Source of the DNA: an uncultured Bacteroidales bacterium
GTDB taxonomy: Bacteria; Bacteroidota; Bacteroidia; Bacteroidales; Paludibacteraceae
DNA length: 64,000 nt
Assembly (NCBI GenBank): GCA_902780495.1
Contig: CACZFM010000004.1
Coordinates: forward strand, 62,001 to 126,000
Direction: 5' to 3'
Position 1 is the first letter of the stretch. Each line of letters begins with the position of its first letter. A model generated the notes under the pieces. It ran no database searches. It saw only the letters and a program-made list of their open reading frames with translations, and was not told the DNA's origin. Of the stretch, positions 36,985-46,333 are shown piece after piece. Made by a program: the position numbers and the translations under genes.

Positions 36985-37632
36985 TTAATGGGTGAGGTTG
37001 TAATTGCGTTCGCCGAAAATGGAGGAACCTATTCGAACCAGATTGCTGCCTTCTTCTATAGCCATCGGGTAGTCTTCGGACATACCCATGGAAAGGACAG
37101 GCTCTTGAATCGGAAGAGTGTGCGCTGCGGAAGCGATGGCAGAGAAGCAACGGCGTATCTCCTGCTCATCGTCGGTAAGCGTTGCCATACCCATCAATCC
37201 GTCTATCTGCAGATGCGGGAATTGAGTGAATTCTGTGGGTAGTTCATCGGGCAAGAAACCTGTTTTGCTTTCTTCTTTGGCCACATGCAACTCCAACAGG
37301 ATATGCACTATACGGTCTTGCTTGGCGGCTTCTTTTTCGATGGCTTGCATCAGGTGCAGACTGTCCACGCTGTGGATGAGATGGACGAAAGGCACAATCA
37401 GTTTGATTTTATTGGTTTGCAGATGTCCGATAAAGTGCCATCGGATATCTTTAGGCAATGCCTCGTATTTTCGGACGAGCTCTTGGGCATGACTTTCGCC
37501 GAAATCGCGTTCTCCGGACAGATAGGCCTCACGGATGGATTCTATCGGCTGAAACTTACTCACACACAGCAGATTGACATGCGGAGGAAGGGTCTTTCTT
37601 ATTTCTCGGATATGTTCTTGTATCAGGCTCAC
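36985..37632 (-). CDS. YggS-family PLP-binding protein
   Basis: A 215-residue PLP homeostasis protein of the YggS/PROSC family: a TIM barrel with the PLP-linking Lys in LLCVSKFQP (about residue 26) and conserved HFIGHLQTNK near 83-92 and SMGMSEDYPMAIEEGSNLVR near 178-198. It maintains free PLP balance and has no known enzyme activity. It overlaps the preceding glsB-like gene by 4 bp and is 5 bp before the receptor. Confidence 0.9.
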   Translation of the reverse strand: MSLIQEHIREIRKTLPPHVNLLCVSKFQPIESIREAYLSGERDFGESHAQELVRKYEALPKDIRWHFIGHLQTNKIKLIVPFVHLIHSVDSLHLMQAIEKEAAKQDRIVHILLELHVAKEESKTGFLPDELPTEFTQFPHLQIDGLMGMATLTDDEQEIRRCFSAIASAAHTLPIQEPVLSMGMSEDYPMAIEEGSNLVRIGSSIFGERNYNLTH

Positions 37633-38627
37633 GATTCTTCAGTTAAAAAGGAGGTTCGGTTGATTCTTCTGTCTGCAAACAATTTTTTCAGATAGTCGAT
37701 GTATGCACCGATGTAACGCATTTGTTTGTCTTCATGAATTTCGTCCACCAGTACCATAATACCGGTTTCAAAGACATTGGCAAGTTCATCGTTCAAGGCG
37801 TTTCCGAAGAATTGCAGTGTGCTTGTAACGTTCAGGTAGGCGGAAAACATCGGAGGGATAGTGGTGCCTCGTGCACGGACTGCGCGTTGCAGCAACTGGT
37901 AGTTCAAGGTCGCATCTTCCCCCACGAAGATATCATCTGCCAGTTCTTGTCCCTCGACACCTATATCCAATGGCAGTTTGGGGCGGAAGAGACCTTTATG
38001 GTCGTGGTGATAACGGTGGAGATAGGCATAAATGAGGTCTCTGGATACAGGGTCGTATTGCGGATAGATGGTTACTTTGCCTATGAGGTAGTGGATAGTC
38101 TTGCGGTGGATGTAAAGAACGGCACCGATTCCGTCCCATATATTGTCCAGCGCGTAAAGTGCTTTTGCCCCCATATCACGATTCTGGTACATAGGTTGCA
38201 CAAATGCGCGTCCGAGTTCGATAGTAGCGGGCAGGTAGTCCTGAATGAAATATTGACTGTAGTGGAACAGGTGCGATGAAGAGAGGATGGGTTGACCTTC
38301 CTCGTCAAACGTAGCTTCACTGCCCAACAGATAGCGATAGCCCCCGACAATTTCTTCATTGACAGGATCCCACACAATGAGTTGGTGATAAGGATTAGGC
38401 TCCATGGTATCGAAATTATCCATATCCAATTCGTCTCCGGGTGAGGCACCGGATGTGCGGTAACTGAGTTCCCTGAGACGGGCTACCTCTCGCATCAGGT
38501 TGGGAGCATCCTTGGCAACGAAGTCGTAAATCTCATTATTAGCCTTGTTGGTAGGCCTGAGATAATTGTTCTTGGTCAGTTCCTTTTTTAGGAGTGCTCT
38601 TTCGACTCTTGGAATGATGTCTTTCAT
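37629..38627 (-). CDS. glsB: GNAT-like N-acyltransferase for glycine/ornithine lipids
   Basis: A 332-residue acyltransferase of the OlsB/GlsB class. Features include the substrate loop YRTSGASPGDELDMDNFD (about 56-73), IVGGYRYLLGSEA (about 92-104), and ATIELGRAFVQP (about 133-144), the last typical for OlsB-type enzymes. In Bacteroides GlsB attaches a 3-hydroxy fatty acid to glycine, making N-acyl glycine. Its gene overlaps glsA upstream and yggS downstream by 4 bp each, supporting assignment as the N-acyltransferase half of the glycine-lipid pathway. Symbol assigned from family knowledge, not tested. Confidence 0.8.
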   Translation of the reverse strand: MKDIIPRVERALLKKELTKNNYLRPTNKANNEIYDFVAKDAPNLMREVARLRELSYRTSGASPGDELDMDNFDTMEPNPYHQLIVWDPVNEEIVGGYRYLLGSEATFDEEGQPILSSSHLFHYSQYFIQDYLPATIELGRAFVQPMYQNRDMGAKALYALDNIWDGIGAVLYIHRKTIHYLIGKVTIYPQYDPVSRDLIYAYLHRYHHDHKGLFRPKLPLDIGVEGQELADDIFVGEDATLNYQLLQRAVRARGTTIPPMFSAYLNVTSTLQFFGNALNDELANVFETGIMVLVDEIHEDKQMRYIGAYIDYLKKLFADRRINRTSFLTEES

Positions 38628-39454
38628 AGCGAGTAGACGATGTTTTTAACCCACTCGGCCCATTCTTGGGGACTGCGGGATTGGTCAAACATTGTGTAGG
38701 GTATCGGCTTTCCGACACGGATCGTGAAGTGTTTGCCTTTACCTTTGTACATTTCATCAGCCAAATACAATTGCTCGATGTTGAATTTTATGCCCAATAG
38801 GGTTCTCCAAAATGCCAACCGATAGAAGAAACGCGAGTTTTTGCCTTCGAAATAGATGGGAACGATATTGCGCTTGTACTGTACGGCATGACGGATAAAC
38901 GATTTGTGCCACTCCATATCCTTGATAACAAAACCTTCTCCTTTGATATGTTGCAACCGGCTGCACTTTCCGGCAGGGAAGGTGATGATATCCATATCGG
39001 ATGCCCAAAGTTCCTCTTGTCGCTTGGCATATTCTCGACTTTGGCGGCCGAACTTATTCACGGGAACAAAGATGGTGGAGATTTGTTTGAGGAACATCAA
39101 TATGTCGTTCACAATCAAGCGCAAGTGATACTTTCGCTTTTCGCCAAGTGCCAGCGCCAGAATGATTCCGTCCAATCCGCCTAATGGATGGTTGCTGACA
39201 AACAGCAGAGGGGCTTCGGTATCAGGGATGTTTTCTTCGCCCGACAAGGTGGCGGAACATTGCAGTTCCTCATTGAGGTAAACCCTGGCAAAATCAAAAC
39301 CTTCCTCTTCGGTATGCTTGACCAAAAAACGGTTCATTTCTTCTGCATGAACGATTCGCTCCAGCCAACGCACTACGAAACGCGGGAAATGCACATTAGG
39401 CGCTTTCTCTTTCAGTACGGCAGGTATATCTATATGTTGGCGGGGTGGCTTCAT
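38624..39454 (-). CDS. glsA: PlsC-type O-acyltransferase for glycine/ornithine lipids
   Basis: A 276-residue 1-acyl-transferase. The catalytic HX4D motif is NHPLGGLDG (about residues 88-96) and FPAGKCSR (about 158) is the second, substrate-binding motif. In glycine-lipid synthesis GlsA adds the second acyl group to the hydroxyl of N-acyl glycine. It overlaps glsB by 4 bp and the DUF4494 gene by 4 bp. No strong TM segments are seen, which is usual for the type. Confidence 0.8.
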   Translation of the reverse strand: MKPPRQHIDIPAVLKEKAPNVHFPRFVVRWLERIVHAEEMNRFLVKHTEEEGFDFARVYLNEELQCSATLSGEENIPDTEAPLLFVSNHPLGGLDGIILALALGEKRKYHLRLIVNDILMFLKQISTIFVPVNKFGRQSREYAKRQEELWASDMDIITFPAGKCSRLQHIKGEGFVIKDMEWHKSFIRHAVQYKRNIVPIYFEGKNSRFFYRLAFWRTLLGIKFNIEQLYLADEMYKGKGKHFTIRVGKPIPYTMFDQSRSPQEWAEWVKNIVYSL

Positions 39455-39864
39455 ACGGCTCTATACACTTCCAAGATGGGGGATCGGGTGATGGAGATGA
39501 TTTCGCAGTCCAGCGAACTGACATGTTGGCGAAGTGTCTTCAATGCTCCGTCAATAGTGGTGCCTTGCACGAGGATACTGACGGCCTTGCGGGTTTCTTT
39601 CCCGTTGTCTTCTACGGTGATGAGTTCCACACGGGCTTTGAACCAGCGATCTGCACCCGGTTGGGGAATCAAGTCATAGAATTGCACTTTTTTGCAACTG
39701 GGTATTTCGAGTTCGCCCCACACCAAACTTTTGATTACTTCCATCAGGCGTTGTTCCACATCGCTGCAGGTCAGACCTTCAACAAGGTAGGTTTCTTTTA
39801 CCTTACCTGGATTATCCTCGCCCGTTTGGCGTTGGTAGTTTGCTTTGATTTCGTACAATAACAT
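39451..39864 (-). CDS. DUF4494 protein
   Basis: A 137-residue cytoplasmic protein. LLYEIKANYQRQTGEDNPGK at the start and KVKETYLVEGLTCSDVEQRL fit DUF4494, a widespread Bacteroidota family of unknown function, probably alpha/beta. It overlaps glsA by 4 bp and lies 20 bp after the phosphatase-like gene, so it is part of the same transcript. Confidence 0.85.
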   Translation of the reverse strand: MLLYEIKANYQRQTGEDNPGKVKETYLVEGLTCSDVEQRLMEVIKSLVWGELEIPSCKKVQFYDLIPQPGADRWFKARVELITVEDNGKETRKAVSILVQGTTIDGALKTLRQHVSSLDCEIISITRSPILEVYRAV

Positions 39865-39884
39865 AGTATTTTCTCTTTTTTAGT

Positions 39885-41360
39885 TTATCGATTATCAATG
39901 GTTTCCAATAGGTTCGCTACTTGTTCTGCATTTAATGTGGCTGTAGGCAGATTGTCTGTGGACGGCCAAATGAGAATGGGGGCTGCAGGGTGCAAATCCA
40001 CCAACGGATCCAGCACTTGTTCTCCGTATGTTAGTTGCCACCCTTGTTGCAGTAGGAAAACGACATCGCCTGCAGCTTTTTTGCTTAACACAGGAGCCAA
40101 TTGGCGGTCCAACCATGCTTCTTGCATGGGATAAGCTGTCTGGACACCTTCGAAGTCAATGAGGAAGTTGGCTACTTGCCGTTGCAGTGTTTCCAACGAC
40201 ATACGTTTTTGCTCTATCAAGTTGCGGTTGAGGAAGATGGATTGTCCGTATCCTCCATCTACCCAGCGTTCTTGCCCGTATAAAGCCATCAAATAGGCGG
40301 ATGTCAGAGCTGCGGCACGTTCTACATTGAATTGCCGGATAGGTATTCCTATTTCTCCGAGTTGTTGCTTGGCAGTGCCCAATCGAGGTATACCGATGAC
40401 GAAAAATTGCACATTGCCCTTGCCCAATCGGCGTTGCAACTGTTCCAACATCCACCCGAGAGTCTGATTAAGGCACATGTATTGGTCTTCCTGTTCGGCC
40501 GTGGCAATATGGTCGCTGGTCGCCGCCGGCGTAAGAGAGGTAAGTTGCAGCAACAGCAAATCGGAGTGCTGTTGTTTGCCAAGTTCCTCTTTTCGTTGAA
40601 GTTCCAACGCCAGTTCGGCGGTAAGCGTATTCACGGCAGGAGAGTGCAACAACACGTTGCTTTGTGTGTATTTGAACCCGTGTTTCAATTCCTGCTCGGT
40701 GGGGCAATTGTACATATTGACAGCCATCCGTGGTGTCCAACTTTGTGCACTCAGTTCGCTGATACGGCCGGAGACATTTATTTCATCTGCCACGGCAGGC
40801 AGGCCGTTGGCATAGAAGGAAGAGGTAACCCATTGCTCCGACTGCGGATTCAACCAACAGCAGGCATCGGCAGTATGACCGGCCATCAGAATAGCGGTTT
40901 CAGCATCGTGTCCGATGGCATAGATACGGGCTTTCTTCCCTTCTTTCAGGCGGAAGCGGTCGGCTATTGTCAGACTCGTCAGTGCTCTGGGGGACACTTG
41001 TTCCATGGTTCCTATTCCGGCTTCACTTTTGTCCTCCAATGCCGAATGAAGGCTGCGGTCGTTGCGGGAAAAATAGTGCCCCATTGTAATGCCGTGCACG
41101 GCGGGGATTTCACCGGTCATCAGTGTCGCTATATTTTCTGCACCTCCGTAAGAGATACCGGGGAAAAGCACGGTTCCTTGGTAAGCCTCTTCGCTCAGAG
41201 TGCGCAAACCTCCCATGGCCCAATAGGGTTGCATAAGGTTCAGACTGCTTTCTGAAAGCCCGTCAATCAGCACTACTACCGTCAGTTTGGGTGTGGCCGT
41301 AAGGCGCAACAGACTGAACAAGAGTGCTATGAGCGTAATATGTAAACGAGTCGTGTGCAT
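39885..41360 (-). CDS. alkaline-phosphatase-superfamily protein, active site degenerate
   Basis: A 491-residue protein; the start at 41360 opens a signal peptide (1-23, ending TAT) and replaces a longer non-signal alternative. LTVVVLIDGLSESSL (about residues 27-41) keeps the first metal Asp of the alkaline phosphatase superfamily and GGAENIATLMTGEIPAVHGI (about 71-90) the second element, but the nucleophile Thr/Ser position reads Gly, and the usual TADHG metal motif is replaced by FFVIGIPRLG. It could be a binding protein derived from a PafA-like phosphatase. The gene overlaps the DUF4105 gene by 34 bp. Confidence 0.7.
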   Translation of the reverse strand: MHTTRLHITLIALLFSLLRLTATPKLTVVVLIDGLSESSLNLMQPYWAMGGLRTLSEEAYQGTVLFPGISYGGAENIATLMTGEIPAVHGITMGHYFSRNDRSLHSALEDKSEAGIGTMEQVSPRALTSLTIADRFRLKEGKKARIYAIGHDAETAILMAGHTADACCWLNPQSEQWVTSSFYANGLPAVADEINVSGRISELSAQSWTPRMAVNMYNCPTEQELKHGFKYTQSNVLLHSPAVNTLTAELALELQRKEELGKQQHSDLLLLQLTSLTPAATSDHIATAEQEDQYMCLNQTLGWMLEQLQRRLGKGNVQFFVIGIPRLGTAKQQLGEIGIPIRQFNVERAAALTSAYLMALYGQERWVDGGYGQSIFLNRNLIEQKRMSLETLQRQVANFLIDFEGVQTAYPMQEAWLDRQLAPVLSKKAAGDVVFLLQQGWQLTYGEQVLDPLVDLHPAAPILIWPSTDNLPTATLNAEQVANLLETIDNR

Positions 41361-42256
41361 AGATGAATCATCGGAATTATCAGTAACCGCCAGTCGAATC
41401 CGACCAAAGGATGTAAGGAGAAGAAACGCAGGAACACCACCAAACTCAGCAATAGTGCATAGACGATGCCTAATACAGCATCCACTCCCCAACTGAGTTT
41501 GCCTCGTTGGCGGTCATACAGGCTGAGTAGAGTCATACAGATGCCGAAAAGGGCCAAATAGGGATAGATGGTTTCCCACCAACGGGCTTTTCGGATGCTG
41601 AAGGGTGCAATATGTGCGTTCTTGACCAACGGTTGGCCGTTCTGTCGTGTGACATATTGGAGGTGGAACATCAGTTGTTCCGGCAGGAAGAGGGCGTCAA
41701 CTTTGCTCATCGGCTGATTGGCGCGAGGACCGAAAATCATGTTTATCAGTCCGTTAATCACTGTGTGTGGGCGTGTATAGTGTCTCAATGCCGTGCGGAA
41801 GGATGTTCCTTCCCAGCCGGTGTATGTGGTTTGAAGGCTGTCTTGCAGCACTTCTTGCAGCAGGCGGAAAGGTCGGGTGGCGCAGTTGTCATACACGAAA
41901 TTGTATAGATATTCGGCATTTTCAGGCCGGCAGTTTTCCCGTAGTGCCGTTGCCAATGCCAGTTTCTCATTCTCGGTGAGGTTGAGTTCTTGTTCGTACA
42001 CCGCCCGATGGTCATAGCGATATTCCTCCATAAAAAGAGTTGTAGGGAGGTCGCTTAGCATGTAATAGGTCTCGCCTTTTACGAATTTCCAGTAGAAATG
42101 GTCGGTGTTGAACGAGAAAGTCCCATAGTTATAGCACATATCCATTCCTGTCTCCGTGTCTTGTACGCGGATTGCCGTGTGTCCGTAACGGGAGTAGAGT
42201 TCTTCTCCCGGGGCACAAGTGAGGAGCCATATCGTTATAGTGAGGAGTTTAAACAT
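41327..42256 (-). CDS. DUF4105 (Lnb-type) membrane protein
   Basis: A 309-residue protein starting at the ATG at 42256. An N-terminal signal or TM (3-14) precedes the DUF4105 domain with YSRYGHTAIRV (His at about 27) and YDNCATRPFRLL (Cys at about 123), the presumed catalytic pair of this NlpC/P60-related fold. The last part has about four TM segments, ending in the membrane. It is placed between a PAP2 gene (8-bp overlap) and the phosphatase-like gene (34-bp overlap). Possibly a membrane-linked amidase or acyl hydrolase; substrate unknown. Confidence 0.75.
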   Translation of the reverse strand: MFKLLTITIWLLTCAPGEELYSRYGHTAIRVQDTETGMDMCYNYGTFSFNTDHFYWKFVKGETYYMLSDLPTTLFMEEYRYDHRAVYEQELNLTENEKLALATALRENCRPENAEYLYNFVYDNCATRPFRLLQEVLQDSLQTTYTGWEGTSFRTALRHYTRPHTVINGLINMIFGPRANQPMSKVDALFLPEQLMFHLQYVTRQNGQPLVKNAHIAPFSIRKARWWETIYPYLALFGICMTLLSLYDRQRGKLSWGVDAVLGIVYALLLSLVVFLRFFSLHPLVGFDWRLLIIPMIHLCTRLVYILRS

Positions 42257-42893
42257 AGTGTATGCAGAAATAGGGGATTGTTGTTGTCGCCAGCCCAAGC
42301 AGATAGCCTGCCACTACCTGTTCCGGCGTGTGTGCTTTTTGTTCGATCCGTGCGACCATCAACAGCAGACTCAAACCCAGGAATGCCGCGATGAATCCGA
42401 TAGGCCACGTCTGTGTGGCGTAGGCAAAACAGCATATTCCGCCGAGTAATCCACCCATAGCGGTGAGGTGCGCGGATATTTTCCAGGTGAGGTTGATAAA
42501 AGCCACGGCGACCAGTGCGGCAGTCGCACTCGCGGAAACGTATTGCAGAAACAGCGGCGCATGCATCGTGCGGATGACAAACCATGTCCAGAAACCGAAA
42601 CCGAGAATGCTGTACAGATAGGGAGTGGTCCGTAGTCGTGCATCGTCGATGTAAAGGTCGGGTATTTGCTTTTTCCACCACATGAACAGGATGAGCGAGA
42701 CGGGAATAAAACAAGTGAAGAACAGGGTTGCCAGACACACGGTCACGCTGTAGCGAACGGGCAGAAATTCTGCCATTATCAGGCAGTAAAGTGCCATTCC
42801 GTAGGTGGGAATCAGCAGCGGGTAAAATAGCACGCTCAGAGCTTTTGCTCCGTGATGTATCAGTCGCTTATATGTCGGTTCTCCTTGGGTCAT
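42249..42893 (-). CDS. PAP2-family membrane phosphatase-like protein
   Basis: A 214-residue protein with about six TM segments. KISAHLTAMGGLLG (about 141-154) matches the SGH-like motif and AHTPEQVVAGYLLGL (about 188-202) the last PAP2 motif with H-xx-xQ-V-G; the family dephosphorylates lipids such as undecaprenyl pyrophosphate or phosphatidic acid. It overlaps rpoN by 4 bp and the DUF4105 gene by 8 bp. Confidence 0.75.
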   Translation of the reverse strand: MTQGEPTYKRLIHHGAKALSVLFYPLLIPTYGMALYCLIMAEFLPVRYSVTVCLATLFFTCFIPVSLILFMWWKKQIPDLYIDDARLRTTPYLYSILGFGFWTWFVIRTMHAPLFLQYVSASATAALVAVAFINLTWKISAHLTAMGGLLGGICCFAYATQTWPIGFIAAFLGLSLLLMVARIEQKAHTPEQVVAGYLLGLATTTIPYFCIHYV

Positions 42894-44359
42894 ATGTCTC
42901 GTCTCATTCGGGCGGTAGGTATGTTGAACAGGTCTCGATATTTGGCGATGGTGCGTCGTGCGATGGCGTAACCTTTCTCGCTCATTTTCTGCACCAATTG
43001 GTCATCGGTCAGCGGTTCGTGCTTATCTTCGTTCTTGATAAGTTCTAGCAGCACTTGTTTGATTTCCCGTGTGCTTACTTCTTCTCCGGACATGGTATTC
43101 ATTTTTTCCGAGAAGAAATGTTTCAGCGGGAAGATACCGTACTGTGTCTGCACGTATTTCGAATTGGAGACACGCGAGATGGTGCTACTGTCATAACCTG
43201 TCAGTTTGGCAATATCTTGCAGCACGAGTGGCCTCAGGCTGCTATCTTCGCCGTCAAGGAAGAAATCCCGTTGCATCAGCACGATGGCTTTCATGGTGCG
43301 CAGCAGTGTTTCATTGCGTTGCTTGATGGCATCGATGAACCAGCGTGCAGCGTCCAGTTTCTGTTTGATGAAACGCACAGCATCTTTGTGACGGGCACTC
43401 AGGCCTGCTTTGCTGCTCTGGCTGTAGCCCTCCAGCATCTCGGAGTATTCGCGGCTTACGCGCAGTTCGGGTATATCATCCTGGTTAAGTTGTACCACCA
43501 GTTCGCCGTCAATATTATCCACGATGAAATCGGGAATGATGGTCACTTGATGGCGGTCATACACGGTGCCGGTCCATGCGCTGCCCGGTTTTGGGTTAAG
43601 GTGCGTAATCTCTTGCAGGGCATCGCGATAGTCTTCTTCGCTCATGTTCAGCTGTTGCCGCACTTTGTCCGCACGCCGGTGGCTGAAATCATCGAAACAC
43701 TGTTCCAGGATGGCGATGGCATCTTCCGTCATGGGAGTATGCGGTTTCTGCCGCAGTTGGATGAGCAGGCACTCTTGTAAATCTTTGGCGCCAACGCCGG
43801 GCGGGTCGAAGGCTTGTATCTGCAGAACGATGGATGCTATCTTTTCAGGCGTCACCTCCAACCCTTCGCGGAACGCAAGATCGTCGCTCAGTTCTTCTGC
43901 CGAACGCCGCAAGTAGCCGTCTTCGTCAATGTTGCCGACAATGAATTTGGCAATATGCCGGTCGGGCTTATCCATCTTGGTCAAATAGATTTGGCTCTTC
44001 AGATATTCGCCGAAACTGGTGCCTGCGCTGATGGGTATCTCCGACAATGCCTCATCTTCCGTGCGGTTGCTGCTGCGGTAATCGGGTGTCTCATCGTCCT
44101 GTACGTAGTCATCGTAATTGAAATCATCGTTCTGAAGCGGGTTGCGATAATCTTCTTCGCTGTCGGAAGTGGCGTAATCGTCCTCACGGACCGTTTCTGT
44201 TTCGGGTATTTCTTCCAGGGCTGGATTTTCCTGCAGTTCTTCGTTCACGCGCTGACTCAGTTCGCAGCCGGGCACCTCCAACAGACGAATCACCTGTATT
44301 TGTGCAGGTGACAGTTTCTGCTGAAGTTTCATTTGCTGTTGCAGGCTGAGGCTGTTCAT
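42890..44359 (-). CDS. rpoN: RNA polymerase sigma-54 factor RpoN
   Basis: A 489-residue sigma-54. N-terminal Gln/Leu-rich activator-interacting region (LSLQQQMKLQQKLSPAQIQV), an acidic linker (about 50-115), the core-binding domain, an HTH (LTGYDSSTISRVSNSKYVQT, about 370-389) and the RpoN box ARRTIAKYRD near residue 467. It serves promoters of -24/-12 type with AAA+ activators, none of which are encoded nearby. The stop overlaps the PAP2 gene by 4 bp. Confidence 0.93.
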   Translation of the reverse strand: MNSLSLQQQMKLQQKLSPAQIQVIRLLEVPGCELSQRVNEELQENPALEEIPETETVREDDYATSDSEEDYRNPLQNDDFNYDDYVQDDETPDYRSSNRTEDEALSEIPISAGTSFGEYLKSQIYLTKMDKPDRHIAKFIVGNIDEDGYLRRSAEELSDDLAFREGLEVTPEKIASIVLQIQAFDPPGVGAKDLQECLLIQLRQKPHTPMTEDAIAILEQCFDDFSHRRADKVRQQLNMSEEDYRDALQEITHLNPKPGSAWTGTVYDRHQVTIIPDFIVDNIDGELVVQLNQDDIPELRVSREYSEMLEGYSQSSKAGLSARHKDAVRFIKQKLDAARWFIDAIKQRNETLLRTMKAIVLMQRDFFLDGEDSSLRPLVLQDIAKLTGYDSSTISRVSNSKYVQTQYGIFPLKHFFSEKMNTMSGEEVSTREIKQVLLELIKNEDKHEPLTDDQLVQKMSEKGYAIARRTIAKYRDLFNIPTARMRRDI

Positions 44360-44379
44360 TGTATCAGGCGGTTACGGGG

Positions 44380-45507
44380 TTATTGTATCAGTTCCAGAAC
44401 GCTGCGGGTGATGTATTGCAGTTGTTCTTCGTCCAGACAGGTATGCATGGGCAGACTCAGCACACAGGCGGCAAGGCGTTCTGCCACTGGGAAGTCGCCT
44501 TGTTTGTAGCGCGGGTCCTGATAGGCTTTTTGCAGATGCAGTGGGATGGGGTAGTACACCATCGCAGGGATATGCCGTTCTGCCAGTCCTTCTTTTAGGC
44601 GGTCGCGGTCTGCGCCGATGAGACGGAGTGTGTATTGGTGGAACACATGTGTGGAGGCTTTCTCACGTCCGGGCACAAGCATTTTCGGATGATTGGCAAA
44701 GGCGCGGTCGTAATAGGCGGCTGCGGCTTGCCGTGCTGCCGTGTACTCATTCAGATGCGGCAACTTGGCATCCAGTATGGCGGCCTGAATGCTGTCCAGA
44801 CGGGAATTGACACCCACCAGCTCATGGTGATAGCGTACCACCATGCCATGATTGGCAATGGCTTTTATTTGCGCGGCCAGTGCATCATCGTTGGTAAACA
44901 AAGCACCTCCGTCACCATAGCAGCCCAGGTTCTTCGACGGGAAGAAACTGGTGCAGCCTATTTCGCCCATCGTACCTGCCTGTTGACGGTGGCCGTCGCT
45001 GAAGGTGTATTCTGCACCGATGGCCTGACAGGCATCTTCCACCACATACAGATGGTGCTCTTCGGCTATTTGCAGGATGGCTTCCATGTTAGCGCATTGG
45101 CCGAACAGGTGTACCGGCACGATGGCTTTTGTTTTCGGTGTGATGGCACGGCGGATGGCATCCACGGATATGTTCATGGTCTCCCAGTCCACATCCACCA
45201 CCACAGGCGTTAAGCCCAATAGTGCCACCACCTCAGCGGTAGCGATAAAGGTGAAAGTGGGGGTGATGACTTCGTCACCTTCCTTTAGCCCCAATGCCAT
45301 AAGGGCTATTTGCAGGGCATCGGTGCCGTTGCCGACAGGGATGACATGTTTTGCGCCGGTGTATGCCTGCAAGTGTTCGGCAAAGCGGGTCACTTGCGGA
45401 CCTTTCACAAAGGCGGCACTGTCCAGTACCTCCTGTATGCCACGGTCTATATCGGTCTTGATGGCTGCATATTGTGTCTGCAGGTCCACCATTTGAATGG
45501 TTCTCAT
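44380..45507 (-). CDS. DegT/DnrJ/EryC1/StrS-family sugar aminotransferase
   Basis: A 375-residue PLP-dependent aminotransferase. The PLP lysine is in CTSFFPSKNLGCYGDGGALF (about residues 183-202), the N-terminal GNGTDALQIALMALGL (about 58-73) is the PLP-phosphate site and GVNSRLDSIQAAIL (about 228) is typical. Such enzymes make amino sugars for surface polysaccharides from nucleotide-keto-sugars. It is placed between the YbbR-like gene and rpoN, an odd position without other sugar genes nearby. Confidence 0.88.
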   Translation of the reverse strand: MRTIQMVDLQTQYAAIKTDIDRGIQEVLDSAAFVKGPQVTRFAEHLQAYTGAKHVIPVGNGTDALQIALMALGLKEGDEVITPTFTFIATAEVVALLGLTPVVVDVDWETMNISVDAIRRAITPKTKAIVPVHLFGQCANMEAILQIAEEHHLYVVEDACQAIGAEYTFSDGHRQQAGTMGEIGCTSFFPSKNLGCYGDGGALFTNDDALAAQIKAIANHGMVVRYHHELVGVNSRLDSIQAAILDAKLPHLNEYTAARQAAAAYYDRAFANHPKMLVPGREKASTHVFHQYTLRLIGADRDRLKEGLAERHIPAMVYYPIPLHLQKAYQDPRYKQGDFPVAERLAACVLSLPMHTCLDEEQLQYITRSVLELIQ

Positions 45508-45520
45508 ATCGTTTGGATGG

Positions 45521-45937
45521 TTAGTTTTCGATGATATATTCCACTTCTTCGGGTTCTGTCCTCACGGCGCGAATGCGTTCGTCCTGAATGTCCACATGCA
45601 AGGTCAGTGTCTCTTGCGAGCGGGTGGGATAGGTGCACCACACGCGAAGGTCGTTTCCTTCCACTTCAGGATAATCCTCCACACGCACGCGTAAAAAAAC
45701 AACCGCTTGGGACGGGAAAACGCGTACCGTTTTGTTTTGCGGTACGTCCAGTACCTCAATGGGCACTGTCAGTTTTTTCTCCGTCAGTTGTTCACCCGGA
45801 AGCAGGTTGACTTCCTGGTCCAGCATCTCTATGGGTGAGGAGTGCTGCAATTGTTTGTCGGCAGCATTGCCCCACCACAAGAGTGTGGATAGACCGACGA
45901 ATAGAAGAAAGATTAGTATCTCCTTGCTATGTCGCAT
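45521..45937 (-). CDS. YbbR-like domain protein
   Basis: A 138-residue membrane-anchored protein. One TM near the N-terminus (about 7-25), then a YbbR-like beta domain (LTEKKLTVPIEVLDVPQNKT and VVFLRVRVEDYPEVEGN). YbbR proteins are often encoded near cell-wall or c-di-AMP genes, but this one is alone. In related genomes it follows nusB and yajC, as here (9 bp after yajC). Confidence 0.8.
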   Translation of the reverse strand: MRHSKEILIFLLFVGLSTLLWWGNAADKQLQHSSPIEMLDQEVNLLPGEQLTEKKLTVPIEVLDVPQNKTVRVFPSQAVVFLRVRVEDYPEVEGNDLRVWCTYPTRSQETLTLHVDIQDERIRAVRTEPEEVEYIIEN

Positions 45938-45946
45938 AAAGTGTGT

Positions 45947-46285
45947 TTATTTCTTCTCCTCTTCTTTCGGAGCTTGGGCAGCGTCGTCTGCGGATGCATA
46001 TACGCTGTTTTTGTCCACTTTGATGGTCACGTCTTTGGCAATTTCAATCAGGAAAGTGGTATCGCCCACTTCTTTGATGATACCGTAGATACCGCCGGCT
46101 GTCACCACTTTGTTGCCTTTCGTCATGGCTTCACGCTGTTTCTGCAGTTCTTTCTGTTTCTTGGTCTGAGGGCGGATCATAAAGAAATAGAATACCACAA
46201 AGATAAGAATCATCATTACCCAGAACGACCAACCGCCGCCTGCGCCTTGTGTCTGTGCTGCATCCAGCAAAATAAAATTAAGCAT
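45947..46285 (-). CDS. yajC: Sec translocase accessory subunit YajC
   Basis: A 112-residue YajC with a single TM (about 17-37, SFWVMMILIFVVFYFFMIRP) followed by the basic RPQTKKQKELQKQREAM and the domain GNKVVTAGGIYGIIKEV. It binds SecDF and assists export. The gene lies between nusB and the YbbR-like gene with short gaps. Confidence 0.92.
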   Translation of the reverse strand: MLNFILLDAAQTQGAGGGWSFWVMMILIFVVFYFFMIRPQTKKQKELQKQREAMTKGNKVVTAGGIYGIIKEVGDTTFLIEIAKDVTIKVDKNSVYASADDAAQAPKEEEKK

Positions 46286-46333
46286 AGTTGTTTGTGTTTG
46301 TTTATTGTTTATATTTGTTGTTGTCTATGGTTG

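Noticed and set aside
38624..39454. Hemolysin or phosphatidate synthesis enzyme as the primary name
   Set aside because: The pairing with a GNAT acyltransferase and 4-bp overlap fits the glycine/ornithine lipid pair better.
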